Below the pieces are notes generated by a model that worked only from the letters and a program-made list of their open reading frames with translations, was not told where the DNA came from and made no database searches. The position numbers were made by a program, and so were the translations under genes. DNA of 64,000 nucleotides from Gossypium raimondii (lineage: Eukaryota; Streptophyta; Magnoliopsida; Malvales; Malvaceae): assembly GCF_025698545.1 (NCBI RefSeq), contig NC_068566.1, forward strand, positions 44,309,192 to 44,373,191, read 5' to 3'. Positions 24,259 to 37,176 of this stretch are shown in pieces. Position 1 is the first letter of the stretch; each line of letters starts with the position of its first letter.

Positions 24259-25381
24259 ATGGGGAGTGGTTCATCACCATGTGCGTCCTGCAAACTGCTA
24301 AGGCGGCGATGCGCAAAAGACTGCATCTTTGCGCCTTACTTCCCTTCGGATGATCCTCACAAGTTCGCCATTGTTCACAAAGTCTTCGGTGCCAGCAATG
24401 TTAGCAAAATGTTGCAGGTTTCTTTAACCTTCTCTTCCTTTCCCTCTTTCTTATGCATGCATGTTGTTGGAACTTTTGCTTCTTGTTTATTTCAAATGTT
24501 TTAGGTCGTATTAGTCATGAAAACCTGATTTGATTAACCTAATTTAAATCTGAATCAATCACAAAATTAGATAGTTTTATCTCTTTTAATTCAAGATTTC
24601 AACTCAAAATAATTCAAACCTAAATGAATGAAAAATAGTACAACGAAATCAAGGGCAAGAGAGATCTTGACCTCAAATTTTTTAAAAAAGTCCCTTTAGA
24701 AAATGAAAAAATATTCAATCAATACAATGATTTTAGCTTCTTAAAAATTATAATTCAATTTTTGACTTTCAAAAAATAAAAAATTTATAATTTCATTTTT
24801 AATTTAATTTTAAGTTAATATAATTTTAGAAAACTTAAAAAAATTATTACTTAAATTTGATCCCAAAATTTCAATTGAGCTGAACAAAAATAACCTAATC
24901 TCGAAATAACCCATAGTCAAATTGACCTGAAGTTGATTAGCAGATGGAAAAGTTTTTTTTTTTTTTTCTTTTTAAGTTAATGTGTATCTTCATTGTAAAT
25001 CTGATATAGGAGCTGCCGGTTCAGCAGAGAGCAGATGCGGTAAGTAGTTTAGTATACGAAGCAAATGCAAGAGTGAGGGACCCTGTATACGGATGCGTTG
25101 GGGCCATATCCTACCTTCAAAACCAAGTGTCGCAATTGCAGATGCAGCTGGCGGTGGCTCAGACCGAGATACTTTGCATTCAAATGCAGCACCACCAGGA
25201 GGACTCGGCCTTGGCCTTGCCCACTCAAATGCAACACCATGATGATGATGATTACAAGCCTTTCCTTTTACCCACTACTCATAACTTAGATAACATCTCC
25301 CAATACATCAATTTCGCTTCTTCTAGCAATGTAATCCAAGACCCTGCTGCAACTGTCAAGAGAGAGTCTCTTTGGACTTAA
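24259..25381 (+). CDS. LBD12: LOB domain-containing transcription factor, LBD12 type
   Basis: Exon 1 is 24,259-24,417 and exon 2 is 25,010-25,381, giving 176 residues. The LOB domain starts at residue 6. The zinc-binding C-block is CASCKLLRRRCAKDC (CX2CX6CX3C), followed by IFAPYFPSDDPHKFAIVHKV, then KVFGASNVSKMLQ in the GAS block, split by the conserved intron, and a leucine-zipper-like coil (AISYLQNQVSQLQMQLAVAQ). This is a class I LBD protein, a plant-specific nuclear DNA-binding regulator of organ boundaries and growth. The domain matches what I remember of Arabidopsis LBD12/ASL5 (At2g30130) almost residue for residue. The C-terminal tail is divergent, with an acidic DDDD patch. The LBD12 call is supported by neighbours that are syntenic with At2g30160-30210. 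Confidence 0.93.
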
Positions 25382-27886
25382 ATAAATAAAGTTAGCTCCT
25401 TTTGCCTTTCTAAAATGAAACCTTAATCCACGTTTTTTTTAATTTCTCTCCCATTTTTCTTTTTTGGTGGGAATATGTATGGTTTTTGTTTTGGGGCTTG
25501 CCCAAAATCATCCTCCAATATCCCTGCTTAATTAAAAGCATTGAGTTGGTATTATCATTAAATTAGATACTAATTTAAATACTCTTTAATCTTTATATAT
25601 TATTTTGATTTTTAGAGTTTTTTTATATAAAAATAAATTTAAAATCTATTTATAAATATATGTTTTACATCAATAAAAGTCTCTAAGGAGAGAATATAAG
25701 TTTGAACCTTGGAGAAAATACTCTTGAAATGAACACTATAAATCTCAAACTATTAATTAATTCTAACAAAACCCTATTATCAAAAATATTTTTATTTTTA
25801 CTATTTTATATAAAATCTACGAAAAATACTCAAATTCATTGTTTGAAGTTTAATATTTCACCACAACTACATTTAATTTTTGATTTTTTATAAATTATTA
25901 TATACATAATTTTCACCAACGATGTGGCATAACATAGATATATAATGTTATTGGGATGTGGAAAGGGGAGATTAATTATGATGGAAGGGGTCAAACTTGC
26001 ATGTGAGGCAACGAGAATATTAGGGTTTTAATTAGACTTTAGAAAGCTTCTCTTTCTTCACAAACACGCCATTAACTTATAATGGATGGTTTGTAATTTT
26101 GTTTGGTCTAAACCTATGGTTAATCCTTTTTCACTTTGACATTCATCGAAAACTATTGTGTATATTTGATTCAATCGATGTTTCACTAAAAGGTAAGACC
26201 ACAACCACTCATCGCTAATATATTTTCCATAATTAATCACAAGAACAATATTTATAAAACTGAAATTAATGTCACCCATATCATGCAACCCTAACCCCAA
26301 CAGGTTTGGATTTACTATCCGCCCCTTGCACAAAAGAGAAAATAGTAGTTTAGTTGTTTAAATATAACTATTAAGTTGGTTCATATATATAAACATATTT
26401 CACGTTTGATATCTAATCAATGTGGGACTAAACTTTCTATTTTCCTCAACATAATTCACAAGTGGTTTACTCTGAGCATCAATTTCTCATTCATCGCTCA
26501 ATCATTTTGAGCATATGATATACCGTTTTAAAGATCTCATGGAGAGAAATACAAAACCATAGTTTTATGATTCAAATCTTCATTTTTACTAATCGAGAAT
26601 ATGCCTCAAAACTTCTAAAATATACATTTTTGAGACACTTGTATCAATATTGACCATTAAATATACTTGTTAAGTCCCATAATGATTTGCTTTTGAGATG
26701 ACTAACTTCAATCAAATATAGAGATTTAACTACATGTTTTAACCATCTGGCTCTTTAAATAAAACTAACCAAGTTGGGTCAATTATAATTATTGTTTAAT
26801 AAAATTCAAATTAGATTAAGATCAGTGATCTATATTAGAATCAAGAAATGGATTAGTATGTTTGGAGGAACACAACTAGTGGAATCCAAACTCAAGCTAA
26901 AATTTTATATTAGAGTTGAGGAAAAATTTTAATTGTAATTTTGAGAAAAATTAAATTACTTATTTTAAAAAAAATTATTATAGTTTTAATAGAATCAATA
27001 ATTCCAAGCATTAAACTGGATATTTAAGTCAAAAATTAATTTAATTGAAACTGACTAATAATTAGAACAAATATATAGAAGAATTCACATGTTTACACAG
27101 GTGGTATTCAGAGTTACTGTTTTATGTAATACTTTCACACTATATATGTATATGTATATACTTTTTTATATACAATATATACAGTAAGAGATGGGGTCAC
27201 ACGGTTTGAATCCGTCGTAAACGAGTGTCTAACAAGAGTTTTAATCATCACTTCATTCAAGTGCATATGTATATACTTTGGCACCATATATATATATGCT
27301 AAAACTTTCATTAACCTACTGTTACTGACATGGGGAGATATAATTATGAAGTACTCTCTTTATAAAGAAAGCTTAAATATATTTAATACTATATGATATA
27401 TAAATATTTGAGCATATGCTTAACTGTTTGTTAGTGCATTGGATTAGGATTTACCTGATATCGGCTCATCAACCTTATTGCAAAATAGATTTTTGGACGT
27501 GTGGATAACATAACATGCATGAGGCTGTTGGGAAATGTGTTTATATTGCAGTAAACATGTAATTGTTTTCTATGTATTTGAGCGATGAATAAATAAATAA
27601 AGTTAATTTCACATTTCACTATTATATCTTTTGTGTTTCTATCTTTCATGTTTTGCATACATAGTGAAATTGTGACAAGTAAATATTAGTTCATTGATTG
27701 TCTGAGTTCAAACTAATGATAAGTGGCATTGTAAGAATGTTTACATTGCGAGAAAGACAACTTATTTCAGTAGATAATATAAACGAGTCCATAATCCCAT
27801 AAAAGAATCAAAGTGAGTATTTGATTCAAATACTCGGAAAGCTTTTATGCCATCTACAATTCCAATTAGGGAGATGACTAGTCTTG
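25382..27886. other. LBD 3' region and intergenic DNA
   Basis: The first 200 bases are the likely 3' UTR (AATAAATAAA directly after the stop). The remainder is AT-rich without exons, RNA genes or well-defined repeats. Confidence 0.5.
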
Positions 27887-30541
27887 TGTAGCATCCCAAA
27901 AATTTTTGGAGTCTTGAACAGTGATAAATATACAATAAATTTGTCAAAATTTTGAGAAAAGTCAGAAATTGGAGATTTAAAGAGCTATGAGACATAAAAG
28001 ATAGGTGCCTAAGATATTTGGAAAAGTATAAATATTAATATAAATTTATTTGGGGAAACGATTAAATTAATGGAAAGTATTGGGACAAGGTAAGAAAATT
28101 GGGTGTTGAAGGATTAAATTAAATTGATGAAAAATGAAGAGAGACTAGAGGTGAAAATATACCAAAGGAGATAGGACACATGGGTGTTATTATAGACAAA
28201 GTGAAAGGGTAAAATGATAAAAGAATTAAAAAGATAATTATGAAAAGTAATGATTTAATTGTAATTAAGTGGAAAGGGCAAGATAGTAAATAATATAAAA
28301 AGATATTTTTGTATAGATAAATTGATGGAAGAAACTAGAGAAATGGAGAAAAGAAAGGATGAAATGATTATAAAAGGCCATTAAGCCATGGTACTTCATG
28401 TCTGCCACCATTTTCCCACCATTTCAACTTTTATTTTTCTTTTAATTTAGTCCCTTTCACCAAATACAAATCAATTAAGCTGGTTTCTTCTAAATTTCTT
28501 CAAGATTAGTGAGTAAAATTAGTAGAGCAGTGTAGTAATTACCCAATTGTTAAAAGAAATGCATCCATAATTGTCTCGGAGGAGAGAGAAAATAACAATT
28601 AGTGTTGAATACTAGTGATTAAGAAAAAGTGAAGGGAAGTGAGAAACAAGTAGAGAAATAAGGCAAATGAGGAGCTAAAGGAGGAAGAAGAGGAAGAAAG
28701 CTTGATTCCATATTTTGAGTTGTAACTACAACTAGATTCTTACTTGTTCTGAATATGAAGTTAATTGTTAGAATGAATATAATTTTAATATGGTATTTAA
28801 TTACAAATTTATAAGTTGAATAAGTGAAGAATAAGGCTTGATAATGATTAAATATAATAAATAATGAATTGATTGTATTTATTAAGTAATATATGATAAA
28901 GAAATTGAAAGAGATGTGAGAAAAGATTTAGAGTGCAAAAAAAAACTAAATTATAGAGGATGTAAAAGTTGATGGAACTATATATTTATGTAAGTAAATG
29001 TGAAGAGAAATATCTGAAATAATGATATGTGAAATAATGTACGATATTTGATTAAAAAATTGAAAGACAAGGATTAGTGTGTTAAAAGCGTAAAATAACA
29101 TGAAAAGAAAGAATTAATAAAGATTAGTGATGAATTATGGAAATTATATTAATTGGTGAAACATGTTACATGTATTAAAAGAATTATGAATTCTATTTGT
29201 GGATTTGATGCCTCAAGGACAAAATTTAGAAGAAAAAATGAAATTGACATGTGAATGTGATAAGAAATTATGGTGGAATATGGAAGTTAAATAGATAAAT
29301 GAAATATGTTATATCTGAAATTGAAAGAAAAGGATGTTGTTACATGAGATGTCATGATGAGGTATAAATTGTAAAATAAGTAAAAGTGATAGGTGAAATG
29401 TATAATAAGAATTATTAGTGGAATTATGGAAGATTATTCAATATCGAGACAAGTTACATGTGTTAATGAAAAAGGAAGATATAATTATACGAAGTATTGT
29501 TATAAGGATTAAATGGTAAAAAGTGTAAAAGTGACATGTGCATATTATGACTTGCCCAAGTAGACTAGATAAGAACTATTGGGATATTAGTGGCATGCCA
29601 TTAAGGAACCTTAGTGCGCTCTCTGATTATTAGCACGTTAGTGCTCTCTGATTATTAGCACATTAGTGTTCATCGATTAGCACATTTGAGCTCTCTGTTC
29701 ATCCGTTTCGGCGATGTTCTATTCTGTTCTGTATATCCTGTGTGTTCTATTAAGTCTATTGGGCCTCTGAAAAAGGTACAAAACGATTTAGCGATTATTG
29801 AATTATATAGATTATATGTGTTGAAAAGTGAGAAAAAAAATGATTGAAATAAGTAAAGTAAATTATTAGAAATTTTAGCTTAATGGAGTAAATGAGAATT
29901 TAAAGCAAATCATGTGATTCTAGTATTATATGGATGTTAATTAAATCAATATGTTTAGTTGGTGTTTAATGAGTAAATAATAAATGTGGACCTAATTGTA
30001 AGAATAAGTGAATTGATTGGTAAATTATGTATGATGAATACAAACAAGTCATTTAAATGTTTCTATGTAGTAAAAATAAATAAGTTATAAGTTATAATAT
30101 AGATTATGATCTAAATATTAGTTGTACTTACTAAGCTAGCAATAGCTTAACCCGTGTTCATACGCGTAGGTTAAAAGTAGAGGAAAATGATTTTTGAAGA
30201 TTGAAGACACCTCATCTCATCACATCAGTGGATCCGAGAAAGGGCAAATTATCCCTTGAATTTCAAATTTAAACATGATTATTGAAATCCACACAGTCAC
30301 GTTCCCTATTTTTCACAATGGCCTTTCTTTCACTTTAGTATATTGTTCTAAATGTAAGAATGGTAAAAAAATTTATTTCGACTTATCTCGAACATCAATA
30401 ATTAATATACTAGAACAACGAAACTAATATGTACAAATTATAATGTTATTTTTATTTAGAACTTATTATTAGAGTTTCTGAAAACCAATGTAGCACTTCT
30501 ATACTTGATCCGGTAATCAGGTTGGGTTTAGGGGTGTTACA
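27887..30541 (+). mobile_element. Gypsy-type LTR, solo or start of a truncated element
   Basis: 2,655 bases starting TGTAGCATCCC and ending TTAGGGGTGTTACA. TCTTG stands on both sides (27,882-27,886 and 30,542-30,546), as expected for a solo LTR. Yet the following bases, TTGGCTATCAGAGC, also resemble a tRNA-Met primer-binding site, as expected if this were a 5' LTR with internal sequence. A short tandem repeat around 29,608-29,690 (CTCTCTGATTATTAGCAC twice, then degenerate copies) is of a kind I associate with large gypsy LTRs in cotton. No coding sequence is recognisable. Confidence 0.75.
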
Positions 30542-30572
30542 TCTTGGCTATCAGAGCAGTTGGCTCCACGAG

Positions 30573-30986
30573 TAGGGGTGTGCAAAATTCGGGTAAAATC
30601 AAAAAAATTAATAAATAAAATTATAATATATAAATAGGCCCACTATTCACCTAAACCCAATCCAAACCCAAGTATCCAACTCAATCATAAAAATTACAAA
30701 TAATTTAATAAATAAAAATAATTTAATTTCAAGACTTATGTAATGTTAGTGATTCAAAGACTTATGTAATGTTTTTAATTATGTAGTGATTCAATTCGGT
30801 TAATTCGGGTAATTCAGTTAATTCGGTTAATTTTTAACCAAAAAAAAACATATAATTTTTGGTTAATTCGGTTAACCGACCGAATTAACCGAAAAAATTT
30901 CGGTTCGATTAACGGTTAAAAATTTTGAAAGGTCGGTTAATTCGGTTAATGTTATTTCGGGTCGTTTAACCGATTGAACACCCCTA
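30573..30986. repeat. hAT-type MITE
   Basis: 414 bases with inverted ends TAGGGGTG/CACCCCTA and a perfect 8-bp duplication TCCACGAG (30,565-30,572 and 30,987-30,994). The interior repeats GGTTAATTCGGTTAA in both orientations. It inserted just downstream of the LTR at 27,887-30,541. Confidence 0.93.
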
Positions 30987-30994
30987 TCCACGAG

Positions 30995-31316
30995 TAGAGA
31001 CACAGATGTACTCATTGGAAGAATGATATATTGGATTGGACCCAAGTTGAATTAATTTTGAATCTGTTTGTGAATTGATTCACTTGTGACGTTCATGGTG
31101 TGACTTACCTAAATCATGAGTTAGCCACTAACCATGCGTATATAACTCATGTGCTTTGATATAAGTGGAGACTTATGCTTGAGTTGATAGTCGGTATGTT
31201 GGGTACATGACTTGTGTATGGCATGACTTTATTAGTAACAATGAAATTCAAACTTCAAAATCGAAAAATTCAAATTTAAAACAATTCAGAATTCAACTTC
31301 GCGGCTTAATTAAGTC
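30995..31316. other. Possible internal leftover of the gypsy-type element
   Basis: Non-coding. It begins TAGAGACACAGATG and continues the DNA that follows the LTR once the MITE is set aside. It could be the untranslated leader of a truncated retroelement, or ordinary intergenic DNA. Confidence 0.35.
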
Positions 31317-31509
31317 CTAGTTTAAGAATACTTTTCAAAAATACTTTTGGAAAAAGAAATCACTTTTGAAACAAAAATATTTCTAAACAAACTATTTTTG
31401 TAGAGAAAAGTGCTTACATCAAACCAAAAATTAACCTAAAAACACCTTTTGTGACCCTAAAAAATACCCTTTTTTCCAAAAGCATTTTTAAGGAGTATTC
31501 TTAAACTAG
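31317..31509. repeat. Palindromic MITE upstream of the mitoferrin gene
   Basis: Inverted ends CTAGTTTAAGAATACTTTT and the complement of CTAGTTTAAGAATACTCCTT, with further pairing inwards (AATACTTTTGG with CCAAAAGCATT). About 193 bases, roughly 640 bases upstream of the mitoferrin start codon. Confidence 0.75.
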
Positions 31510-32145
31510 CTAACAACAAAAAGAAGCAAAGGGAGGGACATCCTCAAACCCCGTGTCTTTGCCCAATGAATTTTCTGGTCAAAGTTATTACACGATGGAC
31601 CTAAAATGTTTTGGTCAAAATTAACTGCTAAATTATCAATTTTATCTTGTTTTACTTTAAAAAAATTTGAGGTCCAATAAAAAGGTATGAAGTGTTATGT
31701 TTTCATTAGAAACTATCCTGTTTTGAGAAAAAATTGAAAATTTTCCCAATTATGACTTTTAGCAAAAAGAAAAGAAAAAAGAAGAGGACTAATTGAGAAA
31801 AAAGGATGTAATTAGAGGACTAATTTTGGATTTAAGCCAAAACAAAATCAAAATCTTTTATTCAAATCGCTCTGCTTTGACAAAAACATTAAAATTGAAA
31901 AGGAACCCCAAATTCTTGGAACCCTAAGGCGACTTGTCCAACTTCATCTCTGACTTTTAGAGCTTCAAATTATCCCCCAGTAATAATAAGAACCTTTAAA
32001 AACAAAGCCCTTTTTCTATCTTTTCTTTCTATTCCCGCATCTCTTAGAATTATTCCATTAAGTCTTAATCTTTCAATTTAGAAGAATAAATCTTTGAATG
32101 ATTCCTTCATTCCAATAAAAAAAAAAACCCAAATCTTTGTTTTTG

Positions 32146-33890
32146 ATGTCAACAGAAGCTGCCACAACAAATTTCCAAAGTTCAGATTTCCAGCCGGTGG
32201 CACAGCCGCCGGATTTCCGGCCGGAGGTGACTGTCAGTCCCCATGACGGGCTCCGCTTTTGGCAGTTCATGATTGCTGGCTCCATAGCCGGCTGCGTTGA
32301 GCATATGGCTATGTTCCCAGTTGACACCGTTAAAACCCATATGCAAGCTCTCGGGTCTTGCCCCATAAAATCAGTGGGTGTACATCACGCGCTCCGTTCC
32401 ATCCTCAAATCGGAAGGCGTACCGGGGTTATACCGGGGAATAGGGGCAATGGGTCTCGGGGCGGGTCCGGCCCATGCCGTTTATTTCTCCGTGTACGAAG
32501 TTTGCAAGAAGTATTTCTCGGGTGGGGACCCGAATAACTCCGCTGCTCATGCGGTTTCCGGCGTTTTCGCGACGGTCGCGAGCGACGCCGTTTTCACCCC
32601 TATGGATATGGTGAAGCAACGATTACAGTTGGGCAACAGTGCTACTTACAGAGGGGTTTTGGATTGCGTTAGGAGAGTGTTGAAAGAGGAAGGTTTTGGG
32701 GCGTTTTATGCTTCCTACAGGACGACGGTGGTCATGAATGCGCCGTTCACGGCCGTTCATTTCGCCACTTACGAGGCGGCGAAAAGGGGTTTGATTGAGA
32801 TTTCACCGGAGAGTGCGAGTGACGAGCGGGTCATTGTGCATGCTACGGCTGGTGCCCTTGCCGGAGCTTCAGCTGCCGTTGTCACTACGCCGCTTGATGT
32901 AGTTAAAACTCAGCTGCAATGTCAGGTAAGTCAAGGCCCATTTTTCTTACTTGCTGGATTTTTGCTAAAGCTTTAATCTGTTTATGCAATGCTTTTAGGT
33001 TTAAAACTTTTTGAGGATTCAATTAGAAGGATTTAAAGTTTGGGATCAATTTAAAGCATGGTTCTTAGTTTGAGGACATTTGCTGTAATTAACCCATTTG
33101 AAGATTGTTAATGCTTTTGTTATCTTGATTTAAACCTTACAAATCCTCCATTTTTAATCCCTCTAAATTTAGAAACATGCATTTCAATCCCGATGCCAAC
33201 TTTTTTACATTAATTCTGTTGTATAAGATGTGATGATGTGGCATATAGACATTTGCAATTTTCTTCTTAAAAAAGAATTACATGAAACTGGGATTACACT
33301 TTGTCCCTATCTCTCTCTAATAGTAGAATGACAATCAAGAGGAAAAATGTTATTTGTCGTTCTTTTATTAAAAAGGGATGAAGATACCTGAAATCACAGT
33401 TTATTTCACATTTTAGAAAGATAGAAAAGTATAACATTTGTCAAACTATACATTTCGAGAAGTATATGATGAAATTAGAATAGAGGATTCAAATCGGCCT
33501 ATAGGGACCTTGTATGCAATTTTAAGTATCTAGCGTTGCTTCTATACAATTTACTAAAGCATGCTTTCCCTTGTATACAATACATGTGCATTTAAGTGCT
33601 TGCTCCATCTTGTTTCATGTTAACATCCATGAATGTGTATTGTTGATTCAATTATGCAAAATGTATTACGGCAGGGTGTATGCGGATGCGATCGGTTCAA
33701 GAGTAGTTCTATCAGCGACGTGATTAAAACGATAGTGAAAAAGGACGGATACAAAGGCCTCATGAGAGGATGGATTCCTCGAATGTTTTTCCACGCCCCT
33801 GCCGCCGCGATCTGCTGGTCTACATACGAGGCCGCTAAAACGTTCTTCCAAGAACTCAATGCTAGCAGAGAGAGTGGCAGTGTCACCTGA
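32146..33890 (+). CDS. MIT: Mitoferrin-like mitochondrial iron carrier, 2 exons
   Basis: Exons 32,146-32,925 and 33,675-33,890 give 331 residues, the usual length of mitochondrial carriers. The three repeats carry the carrier signature: FPVDTVKTHMQ, FTPMDMVKQRLQ and TTPLDVVKTQLQ. The GAGPAHAVYFSVYE segment in the first repeat is typical of mitoferrins. Such carriers sit in the inner mitochondrial membrane and import iron for Fe-S cluster and heme synthesis; Arabidopsis has MIT1 and MIT2 (At2g30160 and At1g07030, from memory). The start is the ATG at 32,146; an in-frame TTG just upstream is not a plausible plant start. Exon 1 is clearly GC-richer than its surroundings. The second exon encodes the sixth helix region and ends SRESGSVT. 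Family sure; specificity inferred. Confidence 0.94.
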
Positions 33891-34070
33891 AATACCTTAC
33901 GACTTTATGGCCAATGTATTATGCAGTTGCGTGACCGGCATCGTAAGGTACGGCGGAAAGGTGTCGGGTTCACACAGTGGTGGTGGAGGCCTGGAGAGGT
34001 GAGGAGGCATTGTCAATGGTGGCACCCAAAGGGTGTATACTCTGCAATTTATTGTAATTAATTGAATGAT

Positions 34071-34076
34071 AATAAA
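34071..34076 (+). terminator. Candidate polyadenylation signal of the mitoferrin gene
   Basis: AATAAA about 180 bases after the stop codon, preceded by TTGTAATTAATTGAATG, a plausible far-upstream element. Confidence 0.5.
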
Positions 34077-34099
34077 GGTTTGGAGTCATTTCCTAGCCA

Positions 34100-34928
34100 G
34101 TTATTTTTGTTAAATCATCATCTGAGATCTTTTTTTTTTCTTTTGTTTTTGGTTTCATGAAATGCAAGGCTTTGATTTTTATACCCAAAAGATTAAAAAC
34201 ATTATGATGTTTTTGCTTTTAGTTTTACATATGTGGTTTTTATTTTAGTATTTCTTTTCTATTTTTGTAAAGTAAAATTATAAATTAATTCTAAATTTTA
34301 CATCTTAAGTATTTAATATAAGTTTTTATAAAACCATGTTATCGTAATTTATAGAATCTAAATTCATATATCAAAAGAGATTTAGTAATCAAATTTAAGG
34401 AATAAAAATAATTAGTGCGGATTTTGTAGCAACTAATTTTTAACAACACATACGTTGCATGTGATTTTATGTATTTAGTTTTTATAATCAATTTTTAAAT
34501 AAATATATATATTTTTTTGTTATAATAGAGGATTCAAATTCGGCTATATGTACACTCCATGAGAATTGATTTCCTCCATTATTCACCACCAAAGTAATCA
34601 ACTTTTCATCCCGTCTTAAATGGGGTGAATTGATCAACACCGTCATAAACTTCACCTTATTCAAGCTTTACATCAAAAGATGTAAATGCACCATTTTAAA
34701 TATCTTTAAAAGTGTTACATATACTATTGCTCTAATTTATTTTGGATTAGAACAATTTCAATTAGGTCGTTTTGTAATTTAAAATTAATTTCGAGTTTAT
34801 ATCGATTTTTATTTTAGAAATTGTGAAGTTGGTATAGTTTTGAGTTCTGCACATTCTGGATTCGTATAATTTTGAGAGTCAATGTTAAATTAATCTAGTA
34901 ATAGCTAATCAAAAATCTTTAGCAAGCA
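34100..34928. other. Intergenic DNA between mitoferrin and tRNA-Gly
   Basis: AT-rich; no exon or bounded repeat seen. Confidence 0.5.
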
Positions 34929-34999
34929 GCACCAGTGGTCTAGTGGTAGAATAGTACCCTGCCACGGTACAGACCCGGGTTCGATTCCCGGCTGGTGCA
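34929..34999 (+). tRNA. tRNA-Gly (anticodon GCC)
   Basis: 71 nt. Acceptor stem GCACCAG pairs with CTGGTGC, with discriminator A at 34,999. The D arm contains TGGTCTAGTGGTAGA, which carries the A box. The anticodon stem GTACC/GGTAC holds loop CTGCCAC with GCC at 34,961-34,963. The T arm GACCCGGGTTCGATTCCCGG gives the B box GGTTCGATTCC. No intron. A T-rich run with TTTT follows at 35,003, suitable for RNA polymerase III termination. All arms pair perfectly, so it looks functional. Confidence 0.97.
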
Positions 35000-35117
35000 T
35001 CCTTTTATTGTTTCCTTTTAAATCCAATGTTTACTGCATTTATTTGACGAATCCTTTTTATTCAGAGGGCCTGTCTTTCTGGTTCCGGATCTCTCTGTAT
35101 TTGCTTCCCAGCCTACA

Positions 35118-35757
35118 ATGAACGCCATCCCCACCTCTCCTGTCGATTTCATTCAAGGTATTATTTATTTTAAGGTTTTTTTTTTTTACAATTTTAAAAA
35201 ATTTTGTCTAAATTTCCCCATTTTCAAAACTGTTGCTTGCCTATGCACGCGAAAATTTTTGTGCAGAGAGTAACAATGGCAATGGCAGCGACTCCGATAC
35301 CAGTCACGATGACGCGCCTGAATACTACCAGCCGATCTCAGCCGTGGATGGTGATGATGACGACGACGACGATGAGGATCGAGAAAGTTTCGATGATCAA
35401 GTCAATTCAGATGAAGAACACCACCATCGTAACCTAACGAGTGGTTACGTCAATCGAGTGGAGAACGGGATCTCTTCTCTTCACGTAGGCAGCGTCGCTA
35501 CGGAGCAAGAAGAAGAGGAAGAGGAAGAGAGGAGGAGAGAGGCGTCTGATACGGCGATAAGGAGGGCGTTTAGGGAAGAGGAGAGGCGGAGAAACGCGCC
35601 GTTAACGGCGGAGAATGCTATGAGAGTGAGGGAAGCGATGCGTGGGGTTGCGTTCGCTGGATTGACTCCTGATTGGGCCAATCAAATTCCCGAGGACCGG
35701 TGGATCGATCAGCTTCGGCGGTTGAGGCAACCGCAACGCCCTTCCAGTACGGTTTAA
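35118..35757 (+). CDS. Small acidic protein resembling male-enhanced antigen 1 (MEA1)
   Basis: Exons 35,118-35,157 and 35,267-35,757 give 176 residues. The order is a Ser/Asp-rich N-terminus, an APEYYQPISAV segment, a run of Asp, an ISSLHVG segment, a Glu/Arg-rich charged helix (EEEEEEERRREA) and a conserved-looking end, VREAMRGVAFAGLTPDWANQ followed by IPEDRWIDQLRRL. From memory, human MEA1 has the same order: SYQPLNQ, acidic run, LGLHL, then VKRTMAGVSLP, PAWAREISDAQWEDVV. I therefore place it tentatively in that family, whose function is poorly known. No membrane segment or signal peptide is seen. The start is the only ATG giving a spliced frame, and it lies about 120 bases after the tRNA. 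Gene model good; family call moderate. Confidence 0.8.
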
Positions 35758-36122
35758 AACCCTCTTTCCTAGATTTTGGGTCAATTTCAATGCTTTTTTG
35801 TTCTTTTTGAAATTTGGACAAATCTCTGGCAAATTATAGATCTTTATCTGTCCTTTTGGCAAAACATCAGCGTTAAAGAACAATTGCTCAGTTGGATCAA
35901 TTCTGTTCTAAAAGAAATTTCAAAAATCGATTGCATGATCAGTCTCAAACTTTAACCTACTAAACCATTAAGCCGTCCATTAAATATGTTGAATTGAAAA
36001 TTTTTTTCCCCTTTTTTCTCTTGTTGATTCGGCTTGTGATTAAAATTTTATATTATATATTTAAAAAGAACAATTATTATGTCTATTATTGTTTCAAAAT
36101 TTTACCATCAAGTATCTTTAAA

Positions 36123-36705
36123 TAAGGGTGTAAATGAGATGATGCTTGTAAGCTATTTTAATCAAGTTTATTCAGACTGATAGCGCGGAGGTTGTTCAAG
36201 TTATTTAGGTAACTTTTTTAAGATCATCTAATTCAGTACTTACGAGACGAATTCAATAAATATTGTCGACAATGGTGTTATGGGAAATAATATATACGGC
36301 TCAAAAAAAGAGTATAGAAGTTGATTGCATTGCTAAATTGACTTTTAACAAGAGTGTTAATTGTTGATAGTTTAATATAACTATTGTTATTATTTATCCT
36401 TTTCACCAAAAATAAACAAAAAATTATAATTATTGAGTTGAGTGTAAGCAACTCATGCCATCAATTAAGCCATATTCGATTCACACAATTTACATGTCTA
36501 ATCAATTGTTTCATTTTAATATATTTTTACTTTATTTTATAAAAAGAGTTTAAGTAAAAATGATTTAAATTTGAGTACAAAATTAATAAATAAATTTAAG
36601 TAGTTTGATTAGGAGTTGAGCAAAGCTTAAATTTTGAAATTGTTTGGATCAAATCAAACTCGAGTTTTCACCATTCAGATTTAGCTTTGCTCAATTACAC
36701 TCGTA
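36123..36705. repeat. hAT-type MITE
   Basis: 583 bases from TAAGGGTGTAAATGAG to CTCAATTACACTCGTA, with a perfect 8-bp duplication TCTTTAAA (36,115-36,122 and 36,706-36,713). The ends are inverted and the interior AT-rich. Confidence 0.9.
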
Positions 36706-36713
36706 TCTTTAAA

Positions 36714-37176
36714 TTACATTAAAATAATAAATAATAAATAAAATTAGACTCGTTTGTTTTAGGGTATAACAGATCCAGTTAAACTGTTTTAACAGTCATA
36801 ATTAACCATTCTAACCAACTTAACCGACAACTATAAGTTGAACCATTTTGTTCACTCCTCGAAAAACATAATATCCCCCAAAAATTATATTTATACAGTG
36901 AATGAGTCGTGGCTTAAGAGATGGGTTGGGAAATTGAATAGCAGAATGTAGGCACTGCAGTTGAAACGATGAATGACACAGGAGTGTTGTTTACTTGGCC
37001 TATTTCTTTCTAATGAAACAATGCTGGCAAAAACACACACATAGAGACAACTGACACCATCATTACAAGCTAGATTTGCAATATGTCTGGTCATAAAACC
37101 TCAAAACTTCCAAGTTGCATCAACACATCATTCAATATGAATGGTGGAGTAGCCACAAGTAATAAAAAAACACTCC
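36714..37176. other. 3' flank of MCAT
   Basis: No gene. The MCAT 3' UTR on the minus strand should lie here. Confidence 0.5.

Noticed and set aside
32137-32145. Earlier start for the mitoferrin gene
   Set aside because: The frame is open upstream but begins with TTG; the first ATG at 32,146 gives a normal N-terminus for the family.
32926-32976. Mitoferrin ending at the stop after exon 1
   Set aside because: The GTAAGT at 32,926 is a consensus donor, and the missing last 71 residues of the carrier fold are found in frame at 33,675.
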